DNA of 64,000 nt from the IMG/VR virus record IMGVR_UViG_3300021957_004671, positions 1-64,000 of that record; one strand, 5' to 3'. The translations under genes and the position numbers were made by a program. The stretch is from a virus. The notes under the pieces are model-generated. The model worked only from the letters and a program-made list of their open reading frames with translations, ran no database searches and was not told the origin of the DNA. Of the stretch, positions 1 through 8,485 are shown piece by piece; within the stretch, counting starts at the first letter, position 1; each line of letters begins with the position of its first letter.

Positions 1-809
1 AATGTGATACAGTCAAGAGTAAAGAAGACCAGCTTGAGGAGACTAGAGTTGGAATTGAGAAGTTGCAACAAGAGTTAGAGGTTGCTGAAAGTCGTATATC
101 AGAGATCTCATCTGTGCAGTCTGAAATTCAGATTAATCAGTCCTCTATTACAGAAAAGACTTGGCAGGTTAATAACTTACAAGATACTAATCAGAAGCTA
201 ACTCGCGATATCGAAAACTTATCTGATGTTAAGACGTCTAAGAATAAAGATGTAAAGCAGTTAGCTAAGTTTAATGACGAGAAAGAAGCTGGTGAGAGAG
301 CTAAAATTACTTTAGTTAACGATAGAAATACATTAAGTATTATCTCTTTCATCTTAAAAGATACTGGTATTAAGACACGAATTATTAAACAGTATGTACC
401 TATTATGAATAAGTTAATCAATAAGTATCTTGCTGCAATGGACTTCTTCGTACAGTTTGAACTAGATGAAGGCTTTAATGAAACTATTAAGTCTAGATAT
501 CGCGATGAGTTCTCTTATGCTTCTTTCTCGGAAGGTGAGAAGATGCGTATTGACTTAGCATTATTGTTTACTTGGAGAGCAGTTGCTAAGATTCGTAACA
601 GCGCATCTACTAATTTACTTATTATGGATGAAGTATTTGATTCCTCTCTCGATACATCTGGTACTGATGAGTTCCTAAAAATCCTAAATGAGTTGACTTC
701 TGACACGAATGTCTTTATAATAAGTCATAAGGGAGACCAACTTATTGACAAGTTCAATAATGTAGTACGCTTTGAGAAATATAAGAACTTTAGTAGGATA
801 GCAGCATGA
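1..809 (+). CDS. 46: Recombination nuclease large subunit gp46 (SbcC/Rad50-like), 3' part
   Basis: The reading frame (codons from base 3) is open to the left edge, so this is the C-terminal part of a longer gene. It starts in a charged, Glu/Lys-rich coiled-coil stretch and ends in the C-terminal half of an SMC/Rad50-type ATPase: the ABC signature (FSEGEKMRIDLAL), Walker B (LLIMDEVFDSSLD) and the H-loop (ISHK). In T4 the gp46-gp47 complex resects DNA ends for recombination-dependent replication. The stop overlaps the next start (ATGA). gp47 would be expected upstream, outside the window. Confidence 0.93.
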   Translation, partial: CDTVKSKEDQLEETRVGIEKLQQELEVAESRISEISSVQSEIQINQSSITEKTWQVNNLQDTNQKLTRDIENLSDVKTSKNKDVKQLAKFNDEKEAGERAKITLVNDRNTLSIISFILKDTGIKTRIIKQYVPIMNKLINKYLAAMDFFVQFELDEGFNETIKSRYRDEFSYASFSEGEKMRIDLALLFTWRAVAKIRNSASTNLLIMDEVFDSSLDTSGTDEFLKILNELTSDTNVFIISHKGDQLIDKFNNVVRFEKYKNFSRIAA

Positions 810-1015
810 AGCAAGAAGTAATTTATAAGGAATTAGGTCCTGATGATCTACACCCAGAAAAGAGAACCTGGTACTATGATGATTTCGGTAATCGATTAGA
901 TAAGAGTACTGACTTGCCAGTAGTTATAAAGAAGGCTAGTATCAATAGTGATGAGGTTAAACAAACTCTACTAAATGAGATATACCTTAACGGACCTGCT
1001 TATGAAACCATATAG
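806..1015 (+). CDS. Small acidic protein of unknown function
   Basis: A 69-residue ORF whose ATG overlaps the gp46 stop by 4 nt, so it is probably translationally coupled. It is hydrophilic with no signal peptide or membrane segment and no motif that I recognise. Its 3' end overlaps the start of the deformylase gene. The tight packing between two recognisable genes on the same strand supports it as a real gene. Function unknown. Confidence 0.6.
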   Translation: MKQEVIYKELGPDDLHPEKRTWYYDDFGNRLDKSTDLPVVIKKASINSDEVKQTLLNEIYLNGPAYETI

Positions 1016-1520
1016 AGCAATATTTCTAGGTCATCAGAATGATATGCTGAGGCAAGTAATACCTGAGTTTGAATTTAACTCTCCTTCTACTGACCCAGTA
1101 AAATTATCACACTTGTTAATTAATGCAATGAAAGATAATAATGGCATTGGACTTGCAGCCAACCAATTGGGTATTAATGTACGTGCTTTTGTTATGTATT
1201 CTGAGCCACCAATAGTTGCCTTTAACCCTAAGATAACATATTATAATGATGAAGAGGTCGTAATGGATGAAGGATGTTTATCTTATCCTGGTGTTACGAT
1301 TAAAGTTAAAAGACCAAGATTTATTCGTGTGAGGTTTCAGGACCCGTACGGTAATGTAGTGGTAAAGAAATTTGATGGAATGGCATCAAGAGTTTTCCAG
1401 CATGAACTGGATCATCTCGATGGAGTGGAATACTTTAAACGTGCGAATAGAATTCATAAAGAACGCTTTCAAAAGAATTGGAAGAAAGTTATCCGCACGG
1501 TTAAAAATCGAGATAAATAA
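1002..1520 (+). CDS. def: Peptide deformylase
   Basis: A 172-residue polypeptide deformylase, which removes the formyl group from N-terminal formyl-methionine using a metal ion. All three family motifs are present: GIGLAANQLG (about 48-57), EGCLSYPG with metal ligand Cys92, and QHELDHLDG with His134, Glu135 and His138. The ATG at 1002 gives an N-terminus close to the family's; an in-frame ATG at 975 would add nine residues, so the start is not certain. Phage deformylases are common in marine T4-like phages. Here it sits just ahead of the 7-deazaguanine genes. Confidence 0.94.
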   Translation: MKPYRAIFLGHQNDMLRQVIPEFEFNSPSTDPVKLSHLLINAMKDNNGIGLAANQLGINVRAFVMYSEPPIVAFNPKITYYNDEEVVMDEGCLSYPGVTIKVKRPRFIRVRFQDPYGNVVVKKFDGMASRVFQHELDHLDGVEYFKRANRIHKERFQKNWKKVIRTVKNRDK

Positions 1521-1571
1521 TTATACGAGTTGTGCCCTTCCACAACTAAAACAAAACTAGGAGTCAATACG

Positions 1572-2474
1572 TTGTCCGATAAAAACTATTACTATTCAGA
1601 GATCTTTAACTCTATTCAGGGTGAAGGTCAATATACAGGTGTACCTACTGCCTGGTTAAGATTTTTCCTATGTAATTTACAATGCAATGGCTTTGGTCAG
1701 AAAGAACCGACCAAGCCTGAAACGTATGAGCTCCCATATCAAGAACTAGATGTAAGTCAATATAAGACTATGGATGAACTTCCTGTTTTTGAGTTTGGGT
1801 GCGATTCGTCCTATTCATGGGCTAAGAAATTCAAAGGTCTTAATAATCAAGGAACCCCTAAAGAGATTGCGGATAAGATTCGTCAATGTATGGTAGGTCC
1901 TTGGAATCCTCAAGGTAAATTTAACTTTAATAATTCTGAACGTCATATGTGCTTTACTGGCGGTGAGCCTCTGATGAAGCATGGGCAAGAATGTTCTGTA
2001 GATATTATGAAAGTATATGAAGAGGAACGTGACCTACCTAAGTTTGTTACTTACGAAACTAATGGTACTCAAAAGCTTCATGATAAGTTCTTACAATACT
2101 ATGCTGAGTATAGAGATGTATGGGGCGGTGAATTATTCCTCTCTGTAAGTCCTAAGCTATGGTCTGTTGCTGGTGAAGAAGCTAAACGTGCTATTAAGCC
2201 GGAAGTAGTTGCCTCTTATCAAGAGGTATGTCATAATGGACAATTGAAGTTCGTTATTAACGGTACTGATGAGTCGTGGTCTGAACTCGATGATGTTATC
2301 GCTGCGTTTAGATATCATGGTGTCGATTGGCCTATTTGGATTATGCCAGCTGGAGCAACTGTCGAAGGGCAGAAGATATGCGATGCTGATGTAGCCACCG
2401 AGGCATTTAATCGTGGTTATAATGTAAGTGCGAGAGTACATACTTATCTGTGGGGCAATAAAATTGGTGTTTAA
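1572..2474 (+). CDS. queE: 7-carboxy-7-deazaguanine synthase QueE (radical SAM)
   Basis: A radical SAM enzyme that converts 6-carboxytetrahydropterin to 7-carboxy-7-deazaguanine (CDG). The N-terminal FNSIQGEGQYTG is typical of QueE, and TGGEP (129-133) is the SAM-binding motif. The cluster cysteines appear to be Cys34, Cys38 and Cys77: the third lies in GCDSSYSW, which matches the usual WCDTxYSW, but about 38 residues separate it from the second, where two are usual. The TTG start at 1572 was chosen because AGGAG lies 8 nt upstream; a TTG at 1530 is open but has no comparable site. The gene heads the queE-queD-folE-dpdA run. Confidence 0.9.
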   Translation: MSDKNYYYSEIFNSIQGEGQYTGVPTAWLRFFLCNLQCNGFGQKEPTKPETYELPYQELDVSQYKTMDELPVFEFGCDSSYSWAKKFKGLNNQGTPKEIADKIRQCMVGPWNPQGKFNFNNSERHMCFTGGEPLMKHGQECSVDIMKVYEEERDLPKFVTYETNGTQKLHDKFLQYYAEYRDVWGGELFLSVSPKLWSVAGEEAKRAIKPEVVASYQEVCHNGQLKFVINGTDESWSELDDVIAAFRYHGVDWPIWIMPAGATVEGQKICDADVATEAFNRGYNVSARVHTYLWGNKIGV

Positions 2475-3006
2475 CTATGAAGTGTTAGATATTTTCAATA
2501 AAGAAGATATTAAACTTTTTAATAAAATATATGATGAGTGTACTAACGAGAGAGTGAAGCGATTGCATAATCTCTTTTATGTTGATTATAGAAATATACC
2601 GTCTGATAAGTCTGGTGTTATTAAAGACAAGCTTGGTAAGCACTTCAAGTTAAATGCTGATAGAAATTATTTTTTAAATTATACAGAAGGCTCATTTACT
2701 AGACGTCATGCGGATGTTGGTCAGCAGTCTCAGTGTACAGTTATTACTTTACTTGAGAAGTCTGATGATCTAATAGGTGGAGAGACGATTGTATATACAA
2801 AGCATTATAAAAAAGATGATTTTGAGTTTGATGTAAATAGATATATGCGTAAAGATGACGCAGATGATGAGCAGGGTGCCGATATTATACCTCATGTAGT
2901 AAATTTAGAGGTTGGACAGTCAGTAGTATATGATGTAGAGATGTTGCATGAAGTTGCTGAGGTGCTTAAAGGTAATAGAAAGGTTTTAGTGAGTTGGTTA
3001 AAGTGA
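2467..3006 (+). CDS. 2OG/Fe(II)-dependent oxygenase, prolyl-4-hydroxylase-like
   Basis: About 179 residues with the double-stranded beta-helix signature of 2OG oxygenases: a proximal HxD in RRHADV, an EGSFT...GGETIVY core, and a distal His in LHEVAEV followed by KGNRKVLVSW, where the Arg would bind 2-oxoglutarate. The GTG at 2467 overlaps the queE stop and has GGGG upstream; an upstream GTG at 2428 is also open. The substrate is unknown. Its place between queE and queD allows, but does not prove, a role in base modification. Confidence 0.75.
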   Translation: MFNYEVLDIFNKEDIKLFNKIYDECTNERVKRLHNLFYVDYRNIPSDKSGVIKDKLGKHFKLNADRNYFLNYTEGSFTRRHADVGQQSQCTVITLLEKSDDLIGGETIVYTKHYKKDDFEFDVNRYMRKDDADDEQGADIIPHVVNLEVGQSVVYDVEMLHEVAEVLKGNRKVLVSWLK

Positions 3007-3013
3007 GGTTAGA

Positions 3014-3469
3014 ATGGATTATACATTAAAAGATTTTGAAGAAGGTGTAGAACACATCTATAATAATATACAGGCTATTGGTCAGCCTTTTAATCGAGTG
3101 GTTGGAGTAACTAGGGGTGGCCTTTTCCTAGCGGCTAGACTATCATATAAATTGGATATTCCAATGACTGCTATGTCATGGTCTACCCGTGATAGTACTG
3201 AGAAGGAATCTGTTGCTTGGATTCCAGAGGATATTAATAGCGGTATGCGTATATTATTAATTGATGATATCATTGATAGTGGTGTTACCGTTAAAGAGAT
3301 TATTCAAGACTGGAGGGATAGTGTACCCGATGAATTGGATATGGAAAATTTGAGTGTTGCATGTTGTGTACTTAATACTGATCAAGACTATATGCCTGAT
3401 TTCTGGCATAAGACTATTGAGCGAAGTAAAGATGACAGCTGGATTAACTTTTGTTGGGAGAAGAAATAA
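3014..3469 (+). CDS. Phosphoribosyltransferase (hypoxanthine/xanthine-guanine type fold)
   Basis: A 151-residue type I phosphoribosyltransferase. The PRPP-binding loop is clear (ILLIDDIIDSGVTVKEI, about 81-97), as is the early VVGVTRGGLFLA loop. Family members convert a purine base and PRPP to a nucleotide. Because it lies inside the 7-deazaguanine cluster, it could salvage guanine released by base exchange, or handle 7-deazaguanine bases. That is inference from context only. Confidence 0.82.
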   Translation: MDYTLKDFEEGVEHIYNNIQAIGQPFNRVVGVTRGGLFLAARLSYKLDIPMTAMSWSTRDSTEKESVAWIPEDINSGMRILLIDDIIDSGVTVKEIIQDWRDSVPDELDMENLSVACCVLNTDQDYMPDFWHKTIERSKDDSWINFCWEKK

Positions 3470-3471
3470 GT

Positions 3472-3924
3472 ATGGCATATTTAAGTACTAAACATTATGG
3501 GCATAATATTGGCCTATCATCCGTGTTCAGGCAGCCTAATGCTGATCATTCGCATTGTCATTTATTGCATGGTTATAGCTTGGCGTTTACCTTTACGTTT
3601 GGATGTAAAGAACTAGATAATAAAAACTGGGCTGTTGATTTTGGCGGTCTAAAAGAAATTAAAGCTTGGCTAGAAGATCACTTTGATCATAAAGTAGCCG
3701 TAGATAAAGATGATCCGCATATGGATAAGATGCGTGAGTTGGAAGAGATGGATATCGCTGAACTGCGAATCTTTGATGGAGTAGGCGCTGAGAAGTTTGC
3801 GTATCATGCATTTGTATTTGCTGATGAACTTATTAGGCGCAAGTCAAATAACCGATGCTGGGTCGAATCTGTTGAATGTGCTGAGCATGGAGCTAATTCT
3901 GCAATTTATAAGAAGGAGAAATAA
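3472..3924 (+). CDS. queD: 6-carboxytetrahydropterin synthase QueD
   Basis: A 150-residue member of the 6-pyruvoyl-tetrahydropterin synthase family. In 7-deazaguanine synthesis QueD turns dihydroneopterin triphosphate, the FolE product, into 6-carboxytetrahydropterin. Visible features are catalytic Cys29 in CHLLHGYS, WAVDFGGLK, the DHK region, and VECAEHGANS near the C-terminus. The usual HGH zinc motif reads HGY here (Tyr35). The ATG at 3472 was chosen for the GGGAG site 11 nt upstream; the upstream TTG lies in the previous gene. folE starts directly after the stop. Confidence 0.87.
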   Translation: MAYLSTKHYGHNIGLSSVFRQPNADHSHCHLLHGYSLAFTFTFGCKELDNKNWAVDFGGLKEIKAWLEDHFDHKVAVDKDDPHMDKMRELEEMDIAELRIFDGVGAEKFAYHAFVFADELIRRKSNNRCWVESVECAEHGANSAIYKKEK

Positions 3925-4587
3925 ATGTCGAAGAATAATCCCGAACTGGGTAAAGAAGTAAATGAGTATCTTGACCTCAAAGGTATTAATACCCCTGTTA
4001 CTGATCTTGTAGCTGAAGATCGTGAGGTAAAGATTGAGAAGATTGCTGATCTAACTAAGCAGATGTTAGAAGTACTTGGACTCGATCTACGTGATGATTC
4101 ATTAGAAGAGACTCCTATGCGCGTTGCTAAGATGTATGTAGATGAGATCTTCTCTGGTTTACGTTATGATACATTTCCTAAGTGTACTACTGTAGAGAAT
4201 AAGTTCTGTAATGGTGATGAGTTTGTTCTTGAGAAGGATATTACTATGTATTCTGATTGTGAGCATCATCTACGACCTATTATCGGTAAAGCTCATATTG
4301 CATATATCCCTGGTGAAAAAGTTCTCGGACTATCTAAGCTGAATCGTATTACTCAATACTTCGCTCAGCGACCTCAAGTTCAAGAGAGATTGACTCAGCA
4401 GATTGCAGAAGCAATTGCGTTTATTACTGAATCGGATGACGTTATGGTTATCGTTGAAGCAGCTCATACGTGTGTATCTCAAAGAGGTATTAAAGATACT
4501 AACTCCTCTACTTCTACTGCTTGTTGTTTAGGTAAGTTTGGTGATCATAATTCAGTGCTTCGTAGAGAAGTTATTGGAAGTATTTAA
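3925..4587 (+). CDS. folE: GTP cyclohydrolase I
   Basis: A 220-residue enzyme of the usual length for FolE. It opens GTP to dihydroneopterin triphosphate, the first step of both folate and 7-deazaguanine synthesis. Zinc ligands Cys112 and His115 lie in SDCEHHLRP and Cys183 in AHTCVSQRG; IPGEKVLGLSKLNRI and QERLTQQIAEAI are also conserved family segments. It follows queD without a gap and precedes the transglycosylase gene, so pathway supply and use are in one transcription unit. Confidence 0.96.
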   Translation: MSKNNPELGKEVNEYLDLKGINTPVTDLVAEDREVKIEKIADLTKQMLEVLGLDLRDDSLEETPMRVAKMYVDEIFSGLRYDTFPKCTTVENKFCNGDEFVLEKDITMYSDCEHHLRPIIGKAHIAYIPGEKVLGLSKLNRITQYFAQRPQVQERLTQQIAEAIAFITESDDVMVIVEAAHTCVSQRGIKDTNSSTSTACCLGKFGDHNSVLRREVIGSI

Positions 4588-4601
4588 ATAAGGTTTATAT
4601 T

Positions 4602-5402
4602 ATGAGAGTAGCACATGAAGCGCCTTTATCGATTATTCGTAAAGTGCAGCAATATACAGATTATGATTATGCGTTAGTGCATCTATTTGAAGAGAGTTTT
4701 GATTACTATCAATTCTTTCAAGAGGCAGTTGACCGCGGCCGCTATGTGATTCTTGATAATAGTATCTTTGAGTTAGGTACTGCTTTTGATATGGATCACT
4801 TTGCTACCTTTGTTGAAGATCTTAAACCTAGTGCTTATATAGTTCCGGATGTATTAGAAGATTGTCAAGGTACTATTGATAACTTTAAAGAGTGGGATAG
4901 TAAGTATAAAGATCTACCTGGTAAGAAAATGGGTGTGGTTCAAGGTAAAGATTGGAATGAGATACAGAGATGCTATCAGTATATGAATCAACATGCTGAT
5001 ATTATCGGTATCTCTTTTGATTATAGCTGGTATGAGTCTGAATATCCTGATGAGCCGACTAAGTATCATTCCTGGATGAAGGGTCGTCAACAAATGTTAT
5101 CACAGATGTTAGAGGATGGTATTATTAATACCTGTAAACCTCATCATCTTCTAGGCGCTGGTCTCCCTCAAGAGTTTGCTTATTATAGGCATTGGTCATG
5201 GATTGATACTATTGATACTTCCAATCCTGTAGTGCATGGTATTAAAGGTATTAGGTATCAACGTCAACCTGAGTATGATATTTACGGGCTAGATAATAAA
5301 GAGTCAGTAAAACTTTATACTATGATGGAGGAATCAGTTGCCAATGAAGAGGATATCTTCTATAATATAAACATGTTCAGGCACAATATAAGTGAGAGGT
5401 GA
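4602..5402 (+). CDS. dpdA: DpdA-like DNA 7-deazaguanine transglycosylase (TGT fold)
   Basis: A 266-residue protein with the layout of tRNA-guanine transglycosylases: an early Asp in ILDNSIFELG (Asp52), VPDVLED, MGVVQG (about 110-115), GISFD, then GAGLPQEF followed by WIDTIDTSNP (about 200-209), which matches the TGT stretch holding the nucleophile Asp (GVDMFDCVxPTR). The C-terminal zinc site of tRNA enzymes is absent. Such proteins (DpdA) exchange guanine in DNA for preQ0 or its derivatives. Its place inside a complete 7-deazaguanine pathway is the strongest support. The substrate form is inferred. Confidence 0.82.
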   Translation: MRVAHEAPLSIIRKVQQYTDYDYALVHLFEESFDYYQFFQEAVDRGRYVILDNSIFELGTAFDMDHFATFVEDLKPSAYIVPDVLEDCQGTIDNFKEWDSKYKDLPGKKMGVVQGKDWNEIQRCYQYMNQHADIIGISFDYSWYESEYPDEPTKYHSWMKGRQQMLSQMLEDGIINTCKPHHLLGAGLPQEFAYYRHWSWIDTIDTSNPVVHGIKGIRYQRQPEYDIYGLDNKESVKLYTMMEESVANEEDIFYNINMFRHNISER

Positions 5403-5404
5403 TT

Positions 5405-5908
5405 ATGTGGGTAGCGTTATTCTCTAACTCTGGTAATGAGTTAGCTAGTATATGTGAGAAGTTAGGTCGATGGCCTGATAAAGTATATCTAGATAAAGAG
5501 CGTACTGAAATTAATCCTTGGATTAAGAATCAATGTGAAGTATTACCTCATGCAGATATCCTTGAGAGATTAAAGGAACTGCCTGAAGATGCTATTGTTA
5601 CCTTGCATGGATACTTAAGGATCATTAGTGGTGATAGTATTAAAAGTAATATGTATAATGTTCATCCTGGTGATATTATTAAGTATCCTGAACTTGTTGG
5701 TATTCATCCTCAACGTAAAGCTGTCGATTTAAACTTACCTACTACTGGTGTGGTTATTCATAAAGTTACTGATAAGTTAGATGGCGGTGATATTCAGTTG
5801 TTCTTTAGTCATGATATTGAAGAAGGTACAGACGAGAAAAAATTAATTGATGAACTCAGAATCTTATCTGTTAAGATGTGGGTTATGTTACTAAAAGGTA
5901 AATTATGA
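5405..5908 (+). CDS. Formyltransferase-fold protein (PurN/Fmt-like)
   Basis: About 167 residues that fit the glycinamide-ribonucleotide formyltransferase fold: ALFSNSGNEL at the N-terminus, VTLHGYLRIIS matching the LAGFMRILS strand, NVHPGDI with the catalytic His region, and TTGVVIHKV..LDGGDI matching the TGCTVHFV..DxGPI end of PurN. Family members transfer a formyl group from 10-formyl-THF to an amine. It lies between dpdA and queF. A role in formylating the primary amine of preQ1 is possible but purely inferred. The ATG at 5405 has AGAGG just upstream. Confidence 0.7.
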   Translation: MWVALFSNSGNELASICEKLGRWPDKVYLDKERTEINPWIKNQCEVLPHADILERLKELPEDAIVTLHGYLRIISGDSIKSNMYNVHPGDIIKYPELVGIHPQRKAVDLNLPTTGVVIHKVTDKLDGGDIQLFFSHDIEEGTDEKKLIDELRILSVKMWVMLLKGKL

Positions 5909-6435
5909 GAATTGGTATAACGGGTGCGCAGTCGGTAGGTAAAACTACTCTACTTAACGCATTGAGATCAGAGCCTATGTTTAAAGGATATAGTATATGT
6001 GACGAGGTGACTCGTGAGATTAAGCAGATGGGGTTTGATATTAATGAGGCAGGGTCAGACTTGACTCAGCTTTTAATTATGCAAAAGCATATTGTTAATA
6101 TTTTTATGAATAAAGATATGTTAACTGATAGGACGTCTCTTGACGGTCTAGTATATACTCTATATTTAAATCTGGCTCATAAAGTGAAGCCAGAAACCTT
6201 AGCTAAGGCTCGCAGTATATACGAAAAAACTATAACAGAATATGATTACGTTTTTTATATCAGACCTGAGTTTGATATGGTTGATGATGGTGTGCGTTCT
6301 ACTAATCAGCAATTTAGAGATGATATCGTAAATATTTTTGAAGGACTAATATCTGAGATCCCTAGACCTGTACATGTATTGACTGGTTCAGTTAGGGATA
6401 GAGTAGAACAAGTATTAAAGACAGTAGGTGGTTAA
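5905..6435 (+). CDS. P-loop ATPase/kinase-like protein (NadR/AAA_28-type)
   Basis: A 176-residue protein with a Walker A loop at its start (GAQSVGKTT, about 7-15) and TDRTSLDGLVYTL and DDGVRSTNQQ further on, a pattern seen in NadR-type nicotinamide-riboside kinases and related small-molecule kinases. The ATG overlaps the previous stop. It lies between dpdA and queF, so a nucleoside or modified-base substrate is conceivable. The sequence does not identify the substrate. Confidence 0.65.
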   Translation: MRIGITGAQSVGKTTLLNALRSEPMFKGYSICDEVTREIKQMGFDINEAGSDLTQLLIMQKHIVNIFMNKDMLTDRTSLDGLVYTLYLNLAHKVKPETLAKARSIYEKTITEYDYVFYIRPEFDMVDDGVRSTNQQFRDDIVNIFEGLISEIPRPVHVLTGSVRDRVEQVLKTVGG

Positions 6436-6436
6436 A

Positions 6437-7381
6437 ATGAATGATAATACAAATAAGTTAAATGAGATTGTTTCTGAGCATTTAGGTAAAGCAGGAGATG
6501 GTTCAATTGTTAAACCGTATGTTACTCCTGATAAAGTAGATCCTAGTCTACTTGTACCTGTACCTCGAGTGCTTAATAGAGAGATATATGATATCGATGA
6601 AGATAGTCTACCGTTCGTAGGTTACGATACATGGAACTGTTATGAAGTTTCATTTCTTCTAGATAATGGATTCCCGATTAGTGGTGTAGTTAAGCTAGTA
6701 TATCCGTCTGAGAGTGAATGTATTGTTGAGTCGAAGTCTCTTAAGCTATATCTTAACTCATATAATATGGCTAAGTTCGGTGAATTTAAAAACTCAGCGA
6801 TTGGTAAAGTTCAATTAAAGATCTCTGATGACCTTAGTAAGGCATTAGATTGTAATGTGCAAGCTTGCTTTCATTACTATACAGATAATGATTTACCTCA
6901 ACCTGCTGTACTTGGTCACTTTGTACGCTTAGAGAGTATTGTAGATGTAGAAGAGACATCGTTCGATCATTATAATGAAGATCCTAAAATCTTAGAGCGT
7001 GCTCCTATGTTAGGGTTTATGCCGTTTCAGGTAACGTCTAATGCGCTTCGATCTAACTGTCGTGTTACTAATCAGCCGGATTGGGGTGATGTATATATTC
7101 ATATCGATGGTCCTGATTGTGTAACTCCTGAATCGCTTATGCAGTATATTGTATCAATGCGTAAAGAGAATCATTTCCATGAAGAGATTTGTGAGTGTAT
7201 CTATAAACGATTACGTGATATCTTAGACGAAGAGACTGAGATTCTAGTTGCATGCTTATATACTCGCAGAGGCGGCATTGATATCAACCCGGTAAGAGCT
7301 AGTGGTGATCATGTAATTGAAAAGATTACTCCTTACTTAATTGAAGAAACTATTCCACATCGTAAAACGGAGAGACAATAA
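6437..7381 (+). CDS. queF: NADPH-dependent 7-cyano-7-deazaguanine reductase QueF (bimodular)
   Basis: About 314 residues, matching the bimodular E. coli type of QueF, which reduces the nitrile of preQ0 to the aminomethyl group of preQ1. ESKSLKLYL (98-106) is the NADPH-binding motif. Catalytic Cys208 and Asp215 lie in SNCRVTNQPDWG, and the substrate-binding NHFHEEICE segment is intact, so an active enzyme is expected. The ATG at 6437 was preferred to the GTG at 6428, and it follows the previous stop directly. Its presence suggests the DNA base is preQ1-type rather than preQ0. Confidence 0.92.
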   Translation: MNDNTNKLNEIVSEHLGKAGDGSIVKPYVTPDKVDPSLLVPVPRVLNREIYDIDEDSLPFVGYDTWNCYEVSFLLDNGFPISGVVKLVYPSESECIVESKSLKLYLNSYNMAKFGEFKNSAIGKVQLKISDDLSKALDCNVQACFHYYTDNDLPQPAVLGHFVRLESIVDVEETSFDHYNEDPKILERAPMLGFMPFQVTSNALRSNCRVTNQPDWGDVYIHIDGPDCVTPESLMQYIVSMRKENHFHEEICECIYKRLRDILDEETEILVACLYTRRGGIDINPVRASGDHVIEKITPYLIEETIPHRKTERQ

Positions 7382-7539
7382 TGATTAATAAAGATCCAGG
7401 TAAGCGGCATTTTTATATTAGTATCGTAAAGAGTATTCTAAGGTTCGGAGCCTGTGGTTATCTTTACTTTGGTATGTATGAAGGCGCTGCCTTATTACTA
7501 TTCTCAGCAGAAGTGTTAGGAGTAGCAGAGGAGATCTAA
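7381..7539 (+). CDS. Small membrane protein of unknown function
   Basis: A 52-residue ORF fitting exactly between queF (TAATG overlap) and the next gene (TAATG overlap). A Gly/Leu/Phe-rich hydrophobic stretch in the second half suggests one membrane segment after a basic N-terminus (GKRHFYISIVKSILR). Short membrane ORFs in such positions are common in marine T4-like phages. Function unknown. Confidence 0.6.
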   Translation: MINKDPGKRHFYISIVKSILRFGACGYLYFGMYEGAALLLFSAEVLGVAEEI

Positions 7540-8483
7540 TGAGAGTTAGAATATTAAATGGTTGGGTAGTAGAGTTTAGTGATATTGACTTGAAGACTGC
7601 TTCAGACGAAGAGATGAAATTTATCGGCAGTACAGTCGTATCTAATCTCTGTGTTGTAATTAAAGGTCAAAAGCTAACTCCTGATGAGCAACTTAATATA
7701 TGTAATAAAATTGGTAATGTAGAGAGACATTTTAATACTGAGCAGAAAAAAGATATCCTTAAGGATGTATCTATTGCCGATGGTGTTTCCAGAGTGACTG
7801 GAGCGCTTAATGAAAGAGGTAAGCCTGGACTATTTAATAGAACAGAAGACCTTGAATGGCATGTTAATGCAGCATTTAAAAATAAACGGCATCCTCTAGT
7901 ATGGATCTACGCTGATAAAGGTGTAGAGGGCAGTCGTACTTCATGGCTTAATATGTCTAAGGTTTATTATAGTCTTGGTAGACATGAACGCTATAAGATG
8001 AAAGAGCTTAAAGTGCATGCTGGATTCAAGACAGATAGAACTGATATTAATGTTGGCTATGATAGTACTCTTGATATACTAAGCAGACATAAAGATCCTG
8101 ATCCTGAATTGTTAGAGAACCTAAAAGAGAATATGAAGAATCCTCCTGTAGAGGATGTATCGTTTGAGGACTGGTCGAAGATATGGCCTGAACTTAAACC
8201 CTTTGATCTCTATTATAAAAATCCAGCAGGCGTAGAAGGATTATATTTTCCCTTCTATCAAGTCGCTGGTATTAAAGGTTACTCTAAAGAAAAGTTTGAA
8301 GAGTTTAAAGAATATATAATGGAGCTTGCCTTAAACGATGATAACATATATCATCATGATTGGGAGTTGGGAGATATTGTTCTTAGCGAGCAATGGCTTA
8401 CTCTGCATAAGAGATGGGCGTTTGATAAAATGAATGACCGAGTAGTTCATAGAATTGCTCTAGATTATAGAAAGGTGATATAA
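7539..8483 (+). CDS. TauD/TfdA-like 2OG oxygenase-fold protein
   Basis: A 314-residue protein with TauD-family features: CVVIKGQKLTPDEQ near the N-terminus, LEWHVNAAF at the usual proximal iron site, and GDIVLSEQWLTLHKR...VVHRIALDY at the C-terminus with the distal His and 2OG-binding Arg. The usual HxD reads His108-Val-Asn110, so one iron ligand is changed; the protein may bind iron weakly, use a different chemistry, or be inactive. It lies between queF and queC. Substrate unknown. Confidence 0.6.
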   Translation: MRVRILNGWVVEFSDIDLKTASDEEMKFIGSTVVSNLCVVIKGQKLTPDEQLNICNKIGNVERHFNTEQKKDILKDVSIADGVSRVTGALNERGKPGLFNRTEDLEWHVNAAFKNKRHPLVWIYADKGVEGSRTSWLNMSKVYYSLGRHERYKMKELKVHAGFKTDRTDINVGYDSTLDILSRHKDPDPELLENLKENMKNPPVEDVSFEDWSKIWPELKPFDLYYKNPAGVEGLYFPFYQVAGIKGYSKEKFEEFKEYIMELALNDDNIYHHDWELGDIVLSEQWLTLHKRWAFDKMNDRVVHRIALDYRKVI

Positions 8484-8485
8484 TA

